DNA of 64,000 nucleotides from JBFMHP01 sp964557295 (GCA_964557295.1 CAZKZP010000014.1:3876-67875), one strand, 5' to 3'; shown: positions 34,871 through 43,352, counted from the first letter of the stretch. The notes: generated by a model not told the origin, from the sequence alone. Translations and numbers: made by a program.

Positions 34871-35698
34871 TTACTTGACGTGACACGCCAAGCATAGGCC
34901 GCTGCCTGCATTAGACTTGCGCAGGAAGGCGACCGACGGCGGTGAAACGCTTGCGGTTTCACCCGCGTGCGGATCGTGGCAAGACGCGCATTCCACAGAA
35001 GGCTGCATTACACCCGTGGCGCCCGTGAAGTCATTGCGGGAGTACAGGATCATGTCGGCCTTGTCACGCGAATTGGCAACAGTACCGGAGTCGACCCACC
35101 ATACGCGGTTGCCGTTGACGGTGCTTGTCAGGAGCGGCTTGAAATCCGAATCGCGGAAGTTGGTCAGATTGGTCGCGGTTGCGCCACCACCGGCGTATTG
35201 AACACCTACCGGGTGATCGTTACGCAGATCGGTACCCAGGCTCGCTACACCAGATGCCAGATTGCCTGCTGCGCTGACCGTTGGGCCGGTCCAGGTCCAT
35301 GCTGCGTCAGGAGCCGACAGACTGTAACCGCCCGAACCCGGGGCGTTGATCAAGGCATCCATGGCTTGCGTACCATCATGACAAGACAAGCAGGCCAGTG
35401 ATACTGAACCCACGGGGGCGATCGTACCATCCAGGCTCACGGTATTCAGCGAGGCATAGGTCGTATAGATAGCAGGATTGGACAGCTTGCGGTTCCAGAG
35501 AGGAACTGCAGCCGAGGTGTCGGAACCGTGAGGCGTGTGGCAGAACACACAGATCTCGTTGGTTCCTGTGGTAGAGTTCTTGCCAGCCGCAGCAGCGGTA
35601 AGGTCGTGCTTACTGCCAGTGATCGCGGCCATGGCGCCTGTGGCTGCCAGCGTGAGTGATGCGCCTGCAACCGCAAGAGTCAATGTTTTTATCTTCAT
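34871..35698 (-). CDS. tetraheme c-type cytochrome, OmcE-like (candidate extracellular filament cytochrome)
   Basis: The 275-residue exported protein (signal cleaved near GAMA) has four heme motifs: CVFCH, CLSCH, CASCH and CLACH. The whole protein contains exactly eight histidines: four in the heme motifs and four elsewhere (in SKHD, TPHG, NDHP and DPHA). So every heme can be bis-His ligated with none left over. The stretch between hemes is Gly/Ser/Thr/Ala-rich, like extracellular proteins. The layout (KHD, CVFCHTPHG, WNR, CLSCHDGT, DHP, CASCHDPH) resembles OmcE-type tetraheme cytochromes, which form filaments in Geobacter. It has its own promoter and terminator and shares family and NHL-partner arrangement with the pentaheme gene at 9297. 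Confidence 0.9.
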   Translation of the reverse strand: MKIKTLTLAVAGASLTLAATGAMAAITGSKHDLTAAAAGKNSTTGTNEICVFCHTPHGSDTSAAVPLWNRKLSNPAIYTTYASLNTVSLDGTIAPVGSVSLACLSCHDGTQAMDALINAPGSGGYSLSAPDAAWTWTGPTVSAAGNLASGVASLGTDLRNDHPVGVQYAGGGATATNLTNFRDSDFKPLLTSTVNGNRVWWVDSGTVANSRDKADMILYSRNDFTGATGVMQPSVECASCHDPHAGETASVSPPSVAFLRKSNAGSGLCLACHVK

Positions 35699-35781
35699 GA
35701 GTTACCCCCTAATTAGTATTCACAACGTTGGCATTCTAGAGATTCCAAATAACCAACCAGTCCCCAAGAACGTCCACGTAT

Positions 35782-35810
35782 TTTTAACACCAGGCAAACA
35801 ACCATGTCAA
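35782..35810 (-). promoter_or_regulatory. sigma-70-like promoter of the tetraheme cytochrome, flanked by an inverted repeat
   Basis: On the minus strand a perfect -35 TTGACA (35805-35810) is followed after 17 bases by TTAAAA (35782-35787), a weak -10. An 8-bp perfect inverted repeat, CCAGGCAA at 35790-35797 and TTGCCTGG at 35822-35829, brackets the -35, as a repressor or activator site might. The remaining gap 35699-35989 holds no gene. Confidence 0.45.
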
Positions 35811-35989
35811 CAAAAAGATCGTTGCCTGGACCGTCAAATCACGCGCAACACACCTTACCATACAAAAAATGCTCCAAAAAGAACCGCCCCCGCACATGCG
35901 GAAAAATTCTTATTCAGATCAAAGAGTAATCGTTACACCCCCTCATGAACAATGTCAGCGATAGGTGCCAAAATCTGTCACATCTGACT

Positions 35990-37057
35990 TTATTTAACAC
36001 CTTGCTTCTGCTCATTTTGCCCATCGCCAGGCCTTAATTTCTTGATGACCTCCACCTTATTGAATCTTTGTTCGACGACATACAATCTGCCGGTTTCATC
36101 GACGGTCACGCCGGCCGGAAGCGAATAGCCGCCCGGCTCATCCACCAAAGATCCGCCACCTATGGGCAAAAGCAACCGTCCCTTTTTGTCGAAGACCTGG
36201 ACGTTTCCGAACGCCGCGTCAGTCACATAGACCAATCCATCATCATCCACCGCGATCGCCTTTGGTCGTGCCAAATCGCCGAGAGTCTGGCCGATCTTTC
36301 CCCATGCACTCAAGAACTTTCCGTCCCTGTCAAAGATTTGAACCCGAAAATTTCCCGCGTCCAACACATAAAGCTTACCTTCTTTATCCACGTCAGCCGA
36401 GACAGGCAGATTGAATTGTCCGTCTTTATCGCCGCGGGTGCCGATTATGAATAATGGCGCGCCTTCCGCGTCGTAGACAAGCACCCGGTGTTTATCGCTG
36501 TCGACCCCGCCCGTATCAACGACATAAACCCGATCGCCCGAAGGCGAAACAGCCACATCGGTCGGCTTCACATACTCATCCGGCGTGCCGATTTCCCGCT
36601 TGTACACCCCCATGGCATCGAAGGCGAGTACGCGCCGGGCGCTGACATCGGCTACATAGATATTGCCGGCATCATCGATGCCAACACCGCTTGGCTTCGC
36701 CAACTTGCCTTCACCTTCTTTTGCCCCGACGCGAAACACCATCCGCGACGGCACATGAAGGTAGTGGACAACCCGCGAGACCGTGTCGGTGACCAAGATG
36801 ACGCCATTACGCGCCTCGATGTCGTAAGGCTTGCCAAAAAGAGGCGTGGGTTGCATGTCTGCGCCGGAAAGCGCTCCCATGAGCCCTTTCCCCCGGCCGG
36901 TAAACTGATCCTCAAGCCGCAAAACCGTTTCATACTGATAACGGGGCTCATCAGGTGGTTGGGGCCAAACCGGACGCTTGACCTCTCTGTCAGGGGTGGA
37001 TGCACAGCCTTGCAGTAGCGCAACAGCCAGTCCGAGCCAAATCACTTCTTTTTTCAT
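35990..37057 (-). CDS. NHL-repeat propeller lipoprotein
   Basis: About 355 residues: lipoprotein signal (LAVALLQGC), the shared linker PVWPQPPDEPRYQYE, then NHL repeats (about 90-340; AKPSGVGIDDAGNIYVAD, VKPTDVAVSPSGDRVYVVD, ARPKAIAVDDDGLVYVTD). It is closest to the protein at 10073, including a DTGGVD insertion between blades. It lies upstream of and in the same direction as the tetraheme cytochrome gene, mirroring the pentaheme-NHL pair. The ATG at 37057 is preferred over 37075 because the signal peptide then has normal length. Confidence 0.88.
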   Translation of the reverse strand: MKKEVIWLGLAVALLQGCASTPDREVKRPVWPQPPDEPRYQYETVLRLEDQFTGRGKGLMGALSGADMQPTPLFGKPYDIEARNGVILVTDTVSRVVHYLHVPSRMVFRVGAKEGEGKLAKPSGVGIDDAGNIYVADVSARRVLAFDAMGVYKREIGTPDEYVKPTDVAVSPSGDRVYVVDTGGVDSDKHRVLVYDAEGAPLFIIGTRGDKDGQFNLPVSADVDKEGKLYVLDAGNFRVQIFDRDGKFLSAWGKIGQTLGDLARPKAIAVDDDGLVYVTDAAFGNVQVFDKKGRLLLPIGGGSLVDEPGGYSLPAGVTVDETGRLYVVEQRFNKVEVIKKLRPGDGQNEQKQGVK

Positions 37058-37105
37058 CCGCCACCGCTCCGTCAAACCGTTGACATACTAAGATCACTTG
37101 GGCGC

Positions 37106-38044
37106 TCAGAAATCGTGGCGCACGCCGACAGCCAAGGCGTCATCATCGGACAGACCGGCGGTTTTGTCATAGTTCTTGAGCGCAAATCCGGCATATAGGT
37201 CGGTCGATTCACTCATCTTGTGATTCCACATCAGGCCCACGGATGTTGAATAATCCTTATGTCCGCCAAGGGTGACAATCCATGAATTGTTACCGGAGAT
37301 GTAGCCGCCATGCAGGGCATAAACGGAACTCACCCCGTCGCCAAAGATCTCCTCGTCGCCGCTTTCATACTGCCCGCCGAACAAAAAGCTACCTGCTTTG
37401 TACTGCCCGCCCAGCTTGATGGCGCTGCCATTGAGCTGGTCGGAATTCAGATAGTCCAAATTCAATTTAAGCCCCGCATCCTCGAAATGCGCGCTGAGCC
37501 CCCACACGTTTTGCTCCTGTTTCGACAAGGCGTAGCTGGCGATATATCGGACATTGCCGATGAGGGGGGAATCGTAACGTACCGTGCTTTCCGATTTGCC
37601 GAGGTTGGTTTGACCGTCATCATCATGCAGTCTTGACTGGGTATTCATGAACCCACGCCCCTCGAACAGCGTGTGGTACAGCGGATCGACCGCCGCGCCT
37701 GATGTCTTATAACCTGTTGAGATGGTGCCCGCCCGCAGCACGCCGTATTCCTTGCTGACGAATCCTCCCCACTGATCGCGATCGCGGAGTGAGGATGTGT
37801 TGTCATCGCGCACCGTGGAATCGTATCCGAACTCGATCTTGTAGATGAATTTCAGCCCGTTATCGAGATCTTCGCTGCCTTTGATCCCGATCGCCGAATT
37901 ATGGCTGTCCATGGAGTACTCGCCCGTGGAGTCGATCTTGTTCAAAGTGACATGGATGTTCCCATAGAGCGAGGGCGCGGACATCACTGCGGCAGGCGCC
38001 AGGGCAAGACAGGTCACGGCGATCCTGGCATATAATTTCTTCAT
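37106..38044 (-). CDS. general-type outer-membrane porin
   Basis: 312 residues: signal peptide (LALAPAAVMS/APSLYGN), then a porin_4-like barrel starting SLYGNIHVTLN and ending in VGVRHDF with terminal Phe. Repeated amphipathic strands of GxxY/FxxGxxY type and the DNGLKFIYKIEFGYD segment are usual for 16-strand trimeric porins. The ATG at 38044 has AGGAG at good spacing; the frame upstream to 38086 has no signal. It lies at the edge of the electron-transfer region and may simply be a nutrient porin. Confidence 0.9.
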   Translation of the reverse strand: MKKLYARIAVTCLALAPAAVMSAPSLYGNIHVTLNKIDSTGEYSMDSHNSAIGIKGSEDLDNGLKFIYKIEFGYDSTVRDDNTSSLRDRDQWGGFVSKEYGVLRAGTISTGYKTSGAAVDPLYHTLFEGRGFMNTQSRLHDDDGQTNLGKSESTVRYDSPLIGNVRYIASYALSKQEQNVWGLSAHFEDAGLKLNLDYLNSDQLNGSAIKLGGQYKAGSFLFGGQYESGDEEIFGDGVSSVYALHGGYISGNNSWIVTLGGHKDYSTSVGLMWNHKMSESTDLYAGFALKNYDKTAGLSDDDALAVGVRHDF

Positions 38045-38130
38045 CACGAACTCCTGCAAGAGGGCTGACAGTTTAATTTTGCTCATAACTTAACAGATCA
38101 GCCGCGACTGATACACAAATACCGAACAAC

Positions 38131-38166
38131 AAAAAAGCGCGACCACCGATAACTCAGCGGCCGCGC
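38131..38166 (-). terminator. rho-independent terminator after tRNA-Gln
   Basis: On the minus strand GCGCGGCC pairs with GGTCGCGC (one G-U pair) around a 14-base loop and is followed by TTTTTTGTTG. It lies six bases beyond the tRNA 3' end. Confidence 0.85.
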
Positions 38167-38171
38167 CTATA

Positions 38172-38245
38172 TGGCTGGGGAACTAGGATTCGAACCTAGG
38201 TTGACGGAGTCAGAGTCCGTAGTCCTGCCGCTGGACGATTCCCCA
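38172..38245 (-). tRNA. tRNA-Gln (anticodon CUG)
   Basis: A 74-base cloverleaf on the minus strand with CCA encoded. Acceptor TGGGGAA pairs with TTCCCCA, the anticodon stem ACGGA/TCCGT encloses the loop CTCTGAC with anticodon CTG, and the T arm reads TAGGTTCGAATCCTA. It reads CAG codons. It follows rpsI on the same strand. Confidence 0.95.
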
Positions 38246-38281
38246 AAAAATCGTGCAATGCGGGCGAACAGCGATCCAAGA

Positions 38282-38674
38282 TTAACGCTTGGAGAACTGT
38301 GGACGTCTACGCGCTTTGTGCAGGCCGACCTTCTTACGTTCAACCTCACGCGCGTCACGAGTCACGAAACCTGCCTTGCGCAGCGGAGAACGCAATGCTT
38401 CGTCGTACTCGATCAAGGCGCGGGTGATGCCATGACGGATGGCGCCGGCCTGGCCGGTACCACCACCACCGCTGACGGTGACGGCGACATCGAACTTGTT
38501 GATCATTTCCACCAGCTCAAGCGGTTGACGCACCACCATGCGCGAGGTTTCGCGGCCGAAGTATTGATCGAGCGGACGGTCGTTGACGACGATCTTGCCA
38601 GAACCTTGACGAAGAAATACGCGTGCGGTCGAGCTTTTGCGGCGACCCGTGCTGTAATGTTGTTTGTCTGCCAT
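38282..38674 (-). CDS. rpsI: 30S ribosomal protein S9
   Basis: 130 residues, exactly the usual length. It has YSTGRRKSSTARVFLRQGSG near the start, GGGGTGQAGAIRHGI in the middle and the basic GLHKARRRPQFSKR C-terminal tail that reaches the ribosomal P site. It follows rplM in the conserved order of proteobacteria. Confidence 0.99.
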   Translation of the reverse strand: MADKQHYSTGRRKSSTARVFLRQGSGKIVVNDRPLDQYFGRETSRMVVRQPLELVEMINKFDVAVTVSGGGGTGQAGAIRHGITRALIEYDEALRSPLRKAGFVTRDAREVERKKVGLHKARRRPQFSKR

Positions 38675-38694
38675 GTAAATCGTTCCCGTAAACG

Positions 38695-39126
38695 CTATTT
38701 GATTTCCAAAGACTTGGGCTGCTGCGCGGCGTGGCCGTGCTCAGGACCCGCATATACCTTGAGCTTGCGGCTCATGGCGCGGCCCAGAGGATTCTTCGGC
38801 AGCATGCCCTTGACGGCGAACTCGATGGCGCGCTCAGGGGCCTTCTGCAGCAGTTTTTCCAACGTGATGGACTTCACGCCGCCAGGGTAACCACTGTGAC
38901 TGTGGTAAACCTTGTCTTTCATTTTATTGCCGGTGACGTGAATCTTCTCGGCATTCACGATGATGATGTAGTCGCCCGTATCCACGTGCGGGGTGTACTC
39001 CGGCTTATGCTTGCCACGCAGGCGGCGCGCGATCTCGGTGGCCAGGCGGCCAAGGGTCTTGCCGGTAGCATCTACGACATACCAGTCACGCTTTACCGTT
39101 TGCGGGGTTGCGGTATAAGTTTTCAC
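38695..39126 (-). CDS. rplM: 50S ribosomal protein L13
   Basis: 143 residues from a GTG at 39126 with GGAG eight bases upstream (MKTYTATPQTVKRDWYVVDA); the frame upstream is not conserved and includes the promoter. Family motifs GKTLGRLA, GDYIIIVNAEKI, YPGGVKS and GMLPKNPLGR are intact. It precedes rpsI and both are driven by the promoter at 39173-39201. Confidence 0.98.
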   Translation of the reverse strand: MKTYTATPQTVKRDWYVVDATGKTLGRLATEIARRLRGKHKPEYTPHVDTGDYIIIVNAEKIHVTGNKMKDKVYHSHSGYPGGVKSITLEKLLQKAPERAIEFAVKGMLPKNPLGRAMSRKLKVYAGPEHGHAAQQPKSLEIK

Positions 39127-39172
39127 AACCGATTCTCCAAAATAGATGAAACTGCCCAGAAATAGGCGGCAT

Positions 39173-39201
39173 ATGTTAAATACAACCCAACCGCCTGTCA
39201 A
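39173..39201 (-). promoter_or_regulatory. sigma-70 promoter of rplM-rpsI
   Basis: On the minus strand a perfect TTGACA (39196-39201) is followed after 17 bases by TAACAT (39173-39178). It lies about 47 bases upstream of the rplM start, leaving a short leader. This is among the best promoter matches in the window. Confidence 0.75.
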
Positions 39202-39268
39202 TCATGCCCCAGCCAAAAAACCAGCCAGGGTCTCGGGATGACTCCGGACACGCGAAACGCGGGAGGCC

Positions 39269-40069
39269 TCACTTGGCCATGCGGAGGCGGAATAATACCA
39301 GGGAAAGATAGAAACTGCACAGGGTATATAGCAGGATGATTGAAAAATGATAGAAAAAGTCCGGCACCGGCGCGCCCATCATCAGGGGGCGCACGATCTC
39401 GACCCCGTGGGTCAACGGCAGCAGCTGGGCGATCCAGGCGACCGCGGCGGGGAGCTGATCGATGGGGAAAAACACGCCGCTGAACAAAAACATCGGGGTG
39501 ATCAGCAGGGTGAAGTAGTACATGAAGTAGTCGTAACTGCGGGCGAAGGCCGTGGCGATCAGCGCCATGGCGCCGAAACACACCCCCACCACGAAGATCA
39601 TGAATAGACCGGGCAATGCGCCGGAGGCCTTGACCGCGCCGAGCCCCAGGGCCACCGCCATGATGGCCGCCCCGCTGATCAGGCTCTTGGTCCCGATCCA
39701 GAACAGTTCGCCGAGCAGGATGTCATCGACGGCCAACGGCGCGGCGAGCATGCCGTCCCAGGTCCTTTGCACCGCCATGCGGGTGTAGACCGAATACAGC
39801 CCTTCGAAGGTAGCCGCGTTCATGGCGCTGGCGCAGATGAAGCCCGAGGCGAGGAAGCTGACGTAATCCACCCCTTCGATCTGCCCGACGAACATCCCCA
39901 GCCCGTAGCCCAAGGCAAGGAGATAAAGCAGCGGCTCCAGGACATTGCCGAGGATGGCCGGGATGAGCAGCTTGCGCCAGACCAAGAAGTTGCGCCGCCA
40001 GATCGGCACCCAGCGCAGGGTCAGGCTCGGCGGGGCGAGATGCCCGCGGCGTGCTGTGGGTTTAGGCAT
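39269..40069 (-). CDS. ABC-2 type exporter permease, NodJ family
   Basis: The 266-residue permease has six membrane helices and the ABC-2 signature region (LITPMFLFSGVFFPIDQLP). The close relation to NodJ is suggested by length and by the order ATPase-permease. NodIJ-type pairs outside rhizobia export unknown lipophilic or oligosaccharide compounds. Its start overlaps the ATPase gene by eight bases, so the two subunits are made together. Confidence 0.9.
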   Translation of the reverse strand: MPKPTARRGHLAPPSLTLRWVPIWRRNFLVWRKLLIPAILGNVLEPLLYLLALGYGLGMFVGQIEGVDYVSFLASGFICASAMNAATFEGLYSVYTRMAVQRTWDGMLAAPLAVDDILLGELFWIGTKSLISGAAIMAVALGLGAVKASGALPGLFMIFVVGVCFGAMALIATAFARSYDYFMYYFTLLITPMFLFSGVFFPIDQLPAAVAWIAQLLPLTHGVEIVRPLMMGAPVPDFFYHFSIILLYTLCSFYLSLVLFRLRMAK

Positions 40070-40994
40070 CGCGCAGATCCCTCCCGGTGAGTTTCAGGAA
40101 TACGTCCTCCAAGTTGGCGTGCCGTGACAGATATTCCAGCCCGGGCCGCTGTTGCAGCGCCTCGCGCACGCGGCGGTCATCTTGCAGGTAACAGAACACG
40201 GTCTCGCCGACTTGCTCGATGCGGCCCAGATCACGCTCCAGTCCCTGCGCCCATTCCGGCGCCCCGTCTCCGTGCACCTCGACCACCACCGGCTCGATGT
40301 GCTGCGCGATCAAGGCGCGCGGGCTGTCCACCGCCAGGATGCGCCCGGCGTCCATGATGGCGATGCGATCGCACAGGCGCTGCGCCTCTTCCATATAGTG
40401 CGTGGTGAGCAGCAGCGTCGTGCCGCGCGCGAGCAGCGAGCGCAGCCGCTGCCAGATGACATGCCGCGCCTGGGGATCGAGGCCGGTGGTCGGCTCGTCG
40501 AGCACCACCAGTTCCGGTTGATTGACCAGGGCGCGCGCCAGGGTCAGCCGCCGCTGCATGCCGCCGGAGAGCTCCGGGATGCGGGCGTCGGCCTTGTGGG
40601 TGAGGTTGGCGTAGGCGAGCAGATCGTCGATGCGCCCGGCCATGGTCTTCGTGGAGATGCCGAAATAGCGGGCGTAGCACAGCAGGTTTTCCCGGACGGT
40701 GAAATCCGGATCGAGATTGTCGTGCTGCGGCACCAAGCCCACCTTGGCGCGCATCGCGCGCGCCTGCGCCGGGATCTCGTAGCCCAGCACGCTGAGCTCG
40801 CCGCCGCTCGGCGTGATGCTGCCCATCAACATGCGCAGCGTCGTGGTCTTGCCCGCGCCGTTCGGTCCGAGCAGGCCGAAACATTCGCCGGGATACACGG
40901 CCAGATCGACGCCGTCGACCACGGCGGTCGCGCCGTAATATTTGACCAGGCCGCGGGCGCTGATCAGCGGTTTTTTCGTATCAGACGAATGCAT
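40062..40994 (-). CDS. ABC exporter ATPase, NodI family
   Basis: 310 residues from the ATG at 40994, which overlaps the stop of the hydrolase gene by one base. Walker A GPNGAGKTTTLRML, signature LSGGMQRRLTLARAL, Walker B LVVLDEPTTGLD and the H-loop TTHYMEEA are all present, followed by the DrrA/NodI-type C-terminal domain (about 225-305). The open frame continues to 41387 but that part shadows the hydrolase. It powers the downstream permease. Confidence 0.93.
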   Translation of the reverse strand: MHSSDTKKPLISARGLVKYYGATAVVDGVDLAVYPGECFGLLGPNGAGKTTTLRMLMGSITPSGGELSVLGYEIPAQARAMRAKVGLVPQHDNLDPDFTVRENLLCYARYFGISTKTMAGRIDDLLAYANLTHKADARIPELSGGMQRRLTLARALVNQPELVVLDEPTTGLDPQARHVIWQRLRSLLARGTTLLLTTHYMEEAQRLCDRIAIMDAGRILAVDSPRALIAQHIEPVVVEVHGDGAPEWAQGLERDLGRIEQVGETVFCYLQDDRRVREALQQRPGLEYLSRHANLEDVFLKLTGRDLRDA

Positions 40995-41656
40995 TAATGG
41001 CCCCATTCCGCCGTGATGAGATCTCGCAGCTGATTCAGTTTGCCGTGAAAGAAATGATCGGCGTCTTCCATCCAGTGTAGTGCGGGCGGGATGCGCTGCG
41101 CCTCGGTCCAGCGCCGGACGGCCGGCGCGTCGATGATCTCGTCGCGCCCGCCTTGGATCACCAGGGTCGGCACATGCAGCTCGCCGACCAGGCGGAAATC
41201 GAACATGCTCACCGGGGGCGCGACCAGCAGCAGCCGGTCCACATTGGCCTCGACGTGAGCGCGGGCGGCGACGAAGGCGCCGAAGGAAAACCCCGCCAGC
41301 CACACCGGCGCCTGGCCGTTGCGCTGCGCAAACCAGTCGATCACGGTGAGCAGATCGTCGCACTCGCCATGCCCGTGATCGAAGCACCCCTCGCTCCTGC
41401 CCACGCCGCGAAAGTTGAAGCGCAGCGCCGGCAACCCCAAGCCGACCAGCGTGGCTGCCAGGATATGCACCACCTTGTTGGCCATGCTGCCGCCGTACAG
41501 GGGATGCGGATGGCAGACGACGGCGATCGGCTGGCCGGTGCGGTAATCCGCCGGATATTTCACCAGCGCCTCGATGGAGCCGGCGGCACCGGGGATCAGT
41601 TGTTCGCCGGAATAGCGCTCGGCCTCCTGCCCGTCGTAGAGATGCCGCGCAGTCAT
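40994..41656 (-). CDS. predicted alpha/beta-hydrolase (COG2945-like)
   Basis: About 220 residues from the ATG at 41656, two bases after the ferredoxin stop. It has the CHPHPLYGGSMANKVV motif, an oxyanion-type HPHP, a nucleophile elbow GFSFGAF with Ser (about 115), Asp in QGGRDEIIDA (about 170) and a C-terminal His in DADHFFHGKL. The exact substrate of this family is unknown. It sits between a ferredoxin and an ABC ATPase in a tightly packed operon. Confidence 0.9.
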   Translation of the reverse strand: MTARHLYDGQEAERYSGEQLIPGAAGSIEALVKYPADYRTGQPIAVVCHPHPLYGGSMANKVVHILAATLVGLGLPALRFNFRGVGRSEGCFDHGHGECDDLLTVIDWFAQRNGQAPVWLAGFSFGAFVAARAHVEANVDRLLLVAPPVSMFDFRLVGELHVPTLVIQGGRDEIIDAPAVRRWTEAQRIPPALHWMEDADHFFHGKLNQLRDLITAEWGH

Positions 41657-41657
41657 G

Positions 41658-41972
41658 CTAGATGCGCAGGCGCTCGACGACCTCGCCCTGCTGCAAATGC
41701 CGCGTGATGATCTCGTCGATATCGGCCCGGTCGATGTAGGTGTACCACACGCCCTCGGGATAGACCGCGATGACCGGCCCCTCGTTGCAGCGATCCATGC
41801 AGCCGGCGTTGTTGATGCGCACGCAGCCCTTGCCGGACAGGCCCAGCTCCTTGATGCGCTGCTTGGCGTAATCGCGCATCGCCTGCGCGCCCTTGTCTTG
41901 GCAGCAGGCCGTGCCGTCGGTGCGCTGATGGGTGCAGAAAAACACGTGGTAACGGTAATAACTCTCGGACAT
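41658..41972 (-). CDS. thioredoxin-like [2Fe-2S] ferredoxin
   Basis: 104 residues. The four cluster cysteines are seen in FFCTHQRTDGTACCQDKG (first pair, with an extra Cys) and RINNAGCMDRCNEGP (second pair). This thioredoxin-fold ferredoxin is related to the NuoE-type domain and often lies beside COG2945 hydrolases in gammaproteobacteria. The redox partner is not known. It is the first gene of the operon ferredoxin-hydrolase-NodI-NodJ. Confidence 0.93.
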   Translation of the reverse strand: MSESYYRYHVFFCTHQRTDGTACCQDKGAQAMRDYAKQRIKELGLSGKGCVRINNAGCMDRCNEGPVIAVYPEGVWYTYIDRADIDEIITRHLQQGEVVERLRI

Positions 41973-42086
41973 AACGGCCTCTTAAATTCACTGCGTCGCC
42001 GCGGCAACTCGGTTAAAATGCTGCGATGGTATAGAAAGTCGCGCCTCCCGCGCACACCTCGATCCCTGCCGCCCAATTCTGACCGA

Positions 42087-43352
42087 ATGACCGACGCTCC
42101 GCATCAAAAACAGCACGCCGACACTCAAGCCCTGCTCAAGGCGGCGGACCAGTGCGTGATGTGCGGCATGTGCCTGCCGGCCTGCCCCACGTATCAACTG
42201 ACGCTCAACGAGGCCGAATCCCCGCGCGGACGCATCTCGCTGATCCAAGCCCTGCTGCGCCACAAGCTGGCGCTGGATGAAACGCTCGGCCAGCATCTCG
42301 ACAGCTGTCTGACCTGCCGCGCCTGCGAGGCGATCTGCCCCTCCGGCGTGCCGTATGGACGGCTGATCGACGGCGTGCGCATCATCCAGCGTGAAGCGAG
42401 CAAGAAACCGGACTGGCGCATGGAAAAACTGTTGGAGACCACCGCCGCGCCCGAGAAACTGCGCGCCGCCGGCAAGATGCTGCGCCTGGCGCAGTGGAGT
42501 GGCGCCGACAAACTGCTCCGCGCCGGGCTCAGCCTGGCGGGCAAGGAGGATCTCTGGCAGGAAATGATTCCAGCGCGCCTGCCGGCCCATCAGCCTTGGG
42601 ACGGCGTTTATCCCGCCCAAGGCGCGAAACAAGGGACGGTCGCCCTGTTCACCGGCTGCATCGCCGACCTGGTCGATCAGCAGACGTTGCGCGACACCCT
42701 CACCTTGCTCACCCGCTGCGGCTACGAGGTGATCGTTCCCAAGGCGCAGACCTGTTGCGGCGCCCTGCACACCCACGCCGGCGATATCGAACGCGGGCGC
42801 CAGCTGGCCGCGCAAAACCTCGCGGCCTTCGATCCGGGCACGGTCGATGCGATCGTCTTCGCCGCCACCGGCTGTGGCGCGCATCTGGTCGACTACGGGC
42901 GCTTCGAGCCGGACGATGCGCGCGCCCGCGCCTTCGCCGCCAAGACCATCGACGCCATGGCCTTTCTCCAGCAACATGGCCTGACAGAATTGACGTTCAA
43001 GCCCCTGCCCAGGCGCATCGCCATCCATACCCCGTGCACGCAGCGCAACGCGCTCAAACAAGCCCAGCTGCCGTTCACACTGCTCGCGCGCATCCCCGAA
43101 GCGGAGCTCATCGCCCTGCCCGGCAACGAGGTCTGCTGCGGCGCCGCCGGCAGCTACATGCTGGAACATCCGCAAACGGCCAACGCGCTGCGCGCGCAAA
43201 AACTCCAGGCGCTGGCCGCCACCGCGCCCGACCTCCTGGTCACCAGCAACATCGGTTGTGGCCTGCACTTGCAGGCCGGGCTGACGCAGCAAGGCCGCGA
43301 GTTGGAGATCCTCCACCCGCTCAGCTTGCTGGCCCGGCAGTTATCGTCTTAA
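42087..43352 (+). CDS. glcF: glycolate oxidase iron-sulfur subunit (GlcF-like)
   Basis: 421 residues from the ATG at 42087. Two [4Fe-4S] ferredoxin motifs near the N-terminus (CVMCGMCLPACP and CLTCRACEAICPSG) are followed by two CCG domains (QTCCGALHTHAGD and NEVCCGAAGSY). This matches GlcF, which passes electrons from GlcD to the quinone pool. No glcD or glcE is adjacent, so it may serve another flavoprotein such as a lactate or D-2-hydroxyacid dehydrogenase. The open frame before 42087 shadows the divergent ferredoxin. Confidence 0.88.
   Translation: MTDAPHQKQHADTQALLKAADQCVMCGMCLPACPTYQLTLNEAESPRGRISLIQALLRHKLALDETLGQHLDSCLTCRACEAICPSGVPYGRLIDGVRIIQREASKKPDWRMEKLLETTAAPEKLRAAGKMLRLAQWSGADKLLRAGLSLAGKEDLWQEMIPARLPAHQPWDGVYPAQGAKQGTVALFTGCIADLVDQQTLRDTLTLLTRCGYEVIVPKAQTCCGALHTHAGDIERGRQLAAQNLAAFDPGTVDAIVFAATGCGAHLVDYGRFEPDDARARAFAAKTIDAMAFLQQHGLTELTFKPLPRRIAIHTPCTQRNALKQAQLPFTLLARIPEAELIALPGNEVCCGAAGSYMLEHPQTANALRAQKLQALAATAPDLLVTSNIGCGLHLQAGLTQQGRELEILHPLSLLARQLSS

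Noticed and set aside
40994..42076. 360-codon frame as a long hydrolase
   Set aside because: Its N-terminal third is the ferredoxin gene read out of frame; the hydrolase begins at 41656.
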